A model generated the notes under the pieces. The model ran no database searches. It saw only the letters and a program-made list of their open reading frames with translations, and was not told where the DNA came from. This document shows, one piece after another, positions 12,352-15,602 of a DNA stretch of 15,602 bases. Position numbers and translations under genes: made by a program. Positions within the stretch are counted from its first letter, which is position 1, and each line of letters opens with the position of its first letter. This stretch comes from SIG701 sp045544955 (lineage in GTDB: Bacteria; Bacillota; Clostridia; Oscillospirales; CAG-272): assembly GCA_045544955.1 (NCBI GenBank), contig JAZPZY010000056.1:1-15602 (forward strand), in the 5' to 3' direction.

Positions 12352-13626
12352 TTATTTCTCTCTTCTCTTTCGTACGATCTTGTACAGTTCCTCCGCCGCC
12401 AAGCGTGTTTTCGCCACCACATCACCGGAGCCTTTGGGGAAGCAGTAATACAGTGCTTTCGCATTGCCGATGCAGATCACGTCGCCCAGCTCGTACCAGA
12501 AATAATCCGCGTACAGGCTGTAGGACGCCTGGGGATTCTGACTGTAATCCAGTTTGCCGTCACAGCCGGTGAGATGGAAACCCTCCGCGGTATGGGTAAG
12601 CGTTCCCTCTCCCACGAAATAGATCTTCTTCGTATCCACCAGCATGGCAATATCTACGTCAACCGTAAGCCCGTACGCACCGGTCAAAATCTCGTTCCGC
12701 ACGCATTCCCTCTCCCAGCGGTACCAGTCCGGCACATGATTGAATCTCGTTTCCCCTTCCGTCGCCCGAAGGAAGCCGTCCTCGGTGAGCTCGTACGTTT
12801 TACCGCAGTGCTCGCAGGTGATCTCCGTACCGGCCCCATGCATCCGTCCCTCGGTCAGGCAGTGGGCGCACTTATACAGCACCCGGTTCAGCCCGTCCGC
12901 GCGGAATTTCTCCGTGATCTTCACGCCGTTTTCCTGCTGCCAGCGGAAATGGTCAAAGGAAAACTCCTCTGCCAAAAGCTCGTTCAGCTCTTCCGCCGAC
13001 ATGGCGGCAATCTCCTCTGGAGAAAGCCGATACTCCATCTCTGCTGTTACCGGCACCTTCCGAAGCTGCAGGTTATTGTAGAGGGGATTCTGGGAAAACG
13101 CACCCCGGGTACGGATCATTACCAGCGGCACGCCCAGCTTTTTGAGGCAGTGCCCAAGAGATTCCGGCAGGGGCGTAGCCGTGCCGTCGAAAGAATAGCT
13201 TGCCTCCGGGAACATCAAAATGGAGGAACGGTTGGTACGCACTGTATACAGCATATCCCGGATCAGGGTAAGATCCGGCACGAATTTTTGGGTAGGAATA
13301 CACCCGATCTGCCGCATGAGCCAGTTTTTACCCACGAATCCGTCCGAGGTGCAGACGATATTGAACGGCCGGGGAAAGATCATGGATGCGGCGATCTCAA
13401 GATCAATAAAGGCAGAATGATTCATCAGATACAGGCAGGGCTCGTCACGGCCCAGCTTGTCCATACCGATCTTTTTGAACGAGTGCTTCACCGGCAGCAT
13501 AGCCGCCTCCGACACCACTTTCAGAAGCAGGCGGAACGCCATATGGGTGCGCAGCGGTTTTTTGTGCGGCGGCGGCTGTATCGCTGCCACGTCTTCGTAG
13601 TTTGCCCGGGCGGTTTTGATCTTCAT
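12352..13626 (-). CDS. PlsC-type acyltransferase with fused zinc ribbon and unknown C-terminal domain
   Basis: A 424-aa protein. Residues about 55-190 are a PlsC-like glycerol-phosphate/lysophospholipid acyltransferase domain: NHSAFID (69-75) supplies the His-x4-Asp catalytic pair, FPEASYSFDG (139-148) is the acceptor-binding motif, and GVPLVMIRTRG (165-175) is the last block. It lacks a clear membrane helix, so it probably sits at the inner membrane face. Residues 253-274 form a zinc ribbon (CAHC...CEHC), followed by about 140 residues that I do not recognise, rich in aromatic residues. PlsC proteins usually end near 250 aa, so the ribbon and tail are extra. The start has GGAGG 10 nt upstream. 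It is transcribed alone. The likely role is membrane lipid synthesis or lipid modification; the exact acceptor is unknown. Confidence 0.83.
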   Translation of the reverse strand: MKIKTARANYEDVAAIQPPPHKKPLRTHMAFRLLLKVVSEAAMLPVKHSFKKIGMDKLGRDEPCLYLMNHSAFIDLEIAASMIFPRPFNIVCTSDGFVGKNWLMRQIGCIPTQKFVPDLTLIRDMLYTVRTNRSSILMFPEASYSFDGTATPLPESLGHCLKKLGVPLVMIRTRGAFSQNPLYNNLQLRKVPVTAEMEYRLSPEEIAAMSAEELNELLAEEFSFDHFRWQQENGVKITEKFRADGLNRVLYKCAHCLTEGRMHGAGTEITCEHCGKTYELTEDGFLRATEGETRFNHVPDWYRWERECVRNEILTGAYGLTVDVDIAMLVDTKKIYFVGEGTLTHTAEGFHLTGCDGKLDYSQNPQASYSLYADYFWYELGDVICIGNAKALYYCFPKGSGDVVAKTRLAAEELYKIVRKRREK

Positions 13627-13679
13627 AAAAGGTCTTCCTCCATAGTGACTGTTCAGCCGTCACGGTTTTTCACAGTATC

Positions 13680-13707
13680 ATTATAACATACAATTCCAAA
13701 TTCACAA
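13680..13707 (-). promoter_or_regulatory. Promoter of the acyltransferase gene
   Basis: On the minus strand: -35 TTGTGA (13702-13707), 16-bp spacer, perfect -10 TATAAT (13680-13685). The leader is about 45 nt long. The rest of the gap up to 13770 shows only AT-rich sequence with no recognisable element. Confidence 0.65.
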
Positions 13708-13770
13708 GGGAAAAATGCGAAAAAACAAAAATTCCCTCATAAAAACGGGGCTCCATACTCATTTTTTCTA

Positions 13771-13799
13771 TTGACAAGCGGTAGTGGGCGTGCTATAAT
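13771..13799 (+). promoter_or_regulatory. Consensus promoter of the trpB T-box transcript
   Basis: Perfect -35 TTGACA (13771-13776), 17-bp spacer, perfect TATAAT (13794-13799) with extended TGC. Such a strong promoter fits a transcript controlled downstream by attenuation. Confidence 0.92.
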
Positions 13800-13805
13800 A
13801 TCCCT

Positions 13806-14067
13806 ATAAAACCGATGAGCAGGATGAAGTACCTTGATCGGATTCTGTTCCAGAGAGCCGTGCAGTGCTGGGAGCACGGTACAGAAGGATCCGGGGAATG
13901 GGCCTGCATAGGGCGAGCGGAAATGCAAGCCGGAGAGGACGCTCCGTTAGAAAAGGTCAGCGTATGACAGTACGCGTTGAGAGGGATGTTTTTCATCCAA
14001 TCCGGGTGGCACCGCAGAATTTGTTTTCTGTCCCGGCAGATCACAGACGTGATTTGCCGGGTTTTTA
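13806..14067 (+). promoter_or_regulatory. T-box riboswitch sensing uncharged tRNA-Trp
   Basis: A leader of about 260 nt with T-box hallmarks. The lower stem I pairs GCAGG (13819-13823) with CCTGC (13903-13907). The specifier loop above it has the loop-E signature AGTA (13828-13831) opposite GAA (13896-13898), placing the codon TGG (Trp) at 13899-13901. A small stem III lies at 13984-13998. The T-box core GGGTGGCACCGC is at 14004-14015. Its bulge TGGC (14007-14010) pairs with an NCCA tail whose discriminator base is G, as in bacterial tRNA-Trp, which independently supports the Trp call. The antiterminator pairs CCGGG (14002-14006) with CCCGG (14032-14036), the same segment used by the terminator. 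Uncharged tRNA-Trp should thus switch on trpB. Confidence 0.94.
14032..14066 (+). terminator. T-box intrinsic terminator
   Basis: A 13-bp stem with one G-T pair (14032-14044 with 14049-14061), loop AGAC, then TTTTT. Its left arm overlaps the antiterminator segment, giving the mutually exclusive switch. Confidence 0.93.
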
Positions 14068-14100
14068 TTTTCAAATCTATTCTCCAAAGGAGTAAGGCAT

Positions 14101-15318
14101 ATGATTTTCAACAACGTAGACTTTGACACCTATTTCAAAAATTATCCCAACGCCGAAGGCTACTTCGGCAAGTACGGCGGCGTGTTTATCTCCGATGAGC
14201 TGAAGGCCGCCATGGCAGAGATCACCGAGGCGTATTTCTCCATCTGCCAGTCCCGCAAGTTCATCGCTGAGCTTCGCCGTGTCCGCAAGGAGTTTCAGGG
14301 TCGTCCCACGCCCATCTCCCATCTGGAACGGCTCAGCAATTCTCTCGGCAACGTACAGCTGTACGCCAAGCGTGAGGATCTGAACCATTCCGGCGCCCAT
14401 AAGCTGAATCACTGCATGGGTGAGGCACTGCTGGCGAAATACATGGGCAAAAAGAAGGTTATCGCCGAGACCGGTGCCGGTCAGCACGGCGTGGCCCTGG
14501 CCACCGCCGCCGCCTACTTCGGTCTGGAATGCGATATCTACATGGGCTCCGTGGACATCAAAAAGCAGGCACCCAACGTGGCACGCATGAAGATCCTGGG
14601 TGCCAACGTAGTGGAGGTCACCCACGGTCTGGCCACGCTGAAAGAGGCGGTAGACGCCGCGTTTGAAGCGTATGCCAAGGAATACAAGGACTGCATCTAC
14701 TGCATCGGCTCCGTGCTCGGTCCGCACCCCTTCCCCATGATGGTTCGTGACTTCCAGCAGGTAGTTGGTATTGAGGCAAGAGAGCAGTTTCTGGAGATGA
14801 CCGGCCATCTGCCGGACGTGATCACCGCCTGCGTAGGCGGCGGCTCCAATGCGGCCGGCTTCTTCTCCGGCTTCCTTAACGATCCCGTTGAAATCTACGG
14901 TGTAGAGCCTCTGGGCCGCGGCAAAAAGCTGGGCGATCACGCCGCCAGCCTGCAGTACGGCACGGAAGGCATCATGCACGGCTTCAACAGCATCATGCTG
15001 AAGGATGAAAACGGCGAGCCTGCCCCGGTATATTCCGTGGCAAGCGGTCTGGACTATCCCTCCTCCGGTCCCGAGCACGCCTTCCTCCGCGATCTGGGCC
15101 GCGTAAAGTACGACGTGGTGGACGACGAGGAAGCCGTAGACGCCTTCTTCAAGCTGTCCCGGCTGGAGGGTATCATTCCCGCCATCGAGAGCAGCCACGC
15201 CGTTGCCCACGCCATCCGTCTGGCAAAGACTATGAAGAACGGCTCCATCATCATCAACCTCTCCGGCCGCGGCGACAAGGATATGGATTATATCCTGGAA
15301 CACTACGGCATGCGGTAA
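14101..15318 (+). CDS. trpB: Tryptophan synthase beta subunit
   Basis: A 405-aa TrpB, a PLP enzyme joining indole and L-serine to make L-tryptophan. Key parts: KYGGVFISDEL (24-34), KREDLNHSGAHKLN (90-103) with PLP Lys101, ETGAGQHG (123-130) with the catalytic Glu123, LGPHPFPMMVRDFQ (206-219), phosphate-binding GGGSN (246-250), SGLDYPSSGPEH near 317-328, and NLSGRGDKD at the end. Small differences from E. coli TrpB stand out: HSGAHKLNH instead of HTGAHKTNQ, and HGLATL where E. coli has HSGSATL. AAAGGAG lies 8 nt before the ATG. It follows a Trp T-box and has no trpA after it within the window, so it may work with a distant TrpA or salvage free indole. Identity as TrpB is firm. Confidence 0.95.
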   Translation: MIFNNVDFDTYFKNYPNAEGYFGKYGGVFISDELKAAMAEITEAYFSICQSRKFIAELRRVRKEFQGRPTPISHLERLSNSLGNVQLYAKREDLNHSGAHKLNHCMGEALLAKYMGKKKVIAETGAGQHGVALATAAAYFGLECDIYMGSVDIKKQAPNVARMKILGANVVEVTHGLATLKEAVDAAFEAYAKEYKDCIYCIGSVLGPHPFPMMVRDFQQVVGIEAREQFLEMTGHLPDVITACVGGGSNAAGFFSGFLNDPVEIYGVEPLGRGKKLGDHAASLQYGTEGIMHGFNSIMLKDENGEPAPVYSVASGLDYPSSGPEHAFLRDLGRVKYDVVDDEEAVDAFFKLSRLEGIIPAIESSHAVAHAIRLAKTMKNGSIIINLSGRGDKDMDYILEHYGMR

Positions 15319-15602
15319 ATAAGTCATGACCACCAGCCGTGCTGGTGGCTTGCACAAGCCCCCTTGGGGCATTTCACACGCTGAGCCTATAGGCTCGTCG
15401 AATTATCCGCCACTTGCGGGAGTTGCCCCACTGCCACAGATGTGGCTACTATTTTCAGCCTCCCTTGTGCAAAGGGAGGTGGCACGGCTTGCCGTGACGG
15501 AGGGATTGTTTTTCTGATTTCGCACGAGTACAACCCCTCAGTCAGCTTCGCTGACAGCTCCCCTTACACAGGGGAGCCTACCGCTGCGGCGGAAACTGTG
15601 CA
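15319..15602. repeat. Array of hairpins, dispersed intergenic repeat
   Basis: No gene is seen. Successive stems: 15330-15348 (CCACCAGC/GCTGGTGG), 15358-15370 (GCCCC/GGGGC), the 14-nt perfect palindrome GAGCCTATAGGCTC (15383-15396), 15433-15446 (GCCACA/TGTGGC), 15459-15479 (CCTCCCTT/AAGGGAGG), 15483-15496 (CACGGC/GCCGTG), 15541-15555 (GTCAGC/GCTGAC) and 15557-15577 (GCTCCCC/GGGGAGC). The portion from about 15459 on matches a repeat style that I know to be widespread in Oscillospirales genomes. The first stem may act as a trpB 3' end, but no T-run follows. The array continues past the window edge. Confidence 0.75.

Noticed and set aside
12316..13686. 456-residue plus-strand open frame
   Set aside because: Antisense to the acyltransferase, which has clear catalytic motifs; the plus frame has no recognisable motif.
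14077..15372. 431-residue minus-strand open frame
   Set aside because: Antisense to trpB and overlapping the T-box terminator and 3' repeat; no motif or ribosome site supports it.
15475..15500. Second T-box-like GGTGGCAC motif
   Set aside because: It is part of hairpins in the dispersed repeat, without stem I, specifier loop or terminator, and no gene follows in the window.

Overview
The window looks like a chromosomal stretch of a low-to-mid GC Gram-positive anaerobe of the class Clostridia, most plausibly a gut Oscillospirales/Ruminococcaceae-type bacterium. The reasons are strong GGAGG-type ribosome binding sites, sigma-A promoters with TG-extended -10 boxes, a T-box riboswitch, YitT and GH25 families, and hairpin-rich intergenic repeats of a kind I recognise from gut Firmicutes genomes. 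This placement is inference; there is no rRNA or other marker gene here.

Layout. 1-540: hairpin-rich repeat region with two copies of one unit. 570-1178 (+): AT-rich gene for a membrane-anchored YdcF/SanA (DUF218) protein. 1244-2062 (-) and 2189-3514 (+): divergent AraC-type regulator and GH4 alpha-galactosidase (MelA type) with back-to-back promoters. 8341-3555 (-): a three-gene operon, read right to left, of two tandem DUF4838 proteins and a PHP-type histidinol-phosphatase-like phosphoesterase, with a TTGACA/TATACT promoter. 8518-11515 (+): a divergent operon of membrane-anchored GH25 lysozyme, M20 amidohydrolase and YitT protein. 11591-12323: a small AT-rich island holding a divergent pair, a 63-aa ribbon-helix-helix protein (-) and a 109-aa solo SLOG (DUF2493-like) protein (+), bracketed by two copies of the same terminator hairpin, with a perfect palindrome at the promoter. 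12352-13626 (-): PlsC-type acyltransferase fused to a zinc ribbon and a C-terminal domain I do not recognise. 13771-15318 (+): a Trp T-box riboswitch controlling a lone trpB. 15319-15602: an array of hairpins of a dispersed repeat type.

How the genes fit together. The left half is glycan-related: AraC probably controls melA, and the paired DUF4838 proteins (predicted TIM-barrel glycosidase-like, no signal peptide) are co-transcribed with a phosphoesterase. The centre (lysozyme, peptidase-like amidohydrolase, membrane protein) may act on cell-wall or small amide substrates. The T-box reads tRNA-Trp: its specifier UGG and its UGGC bulge independently agree. No trpA follows trpB in the window.

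Best candidates for something undescribed: the RHH-SLOG module with its palindromic operator and duplicated terminator borders, the mosaic tandem DUF4838 operon, and the acyltransferase/zinc-ribbon fusion. Most sequence is otherwise ordinary chromosomal housekeeping and catabolic DNA.
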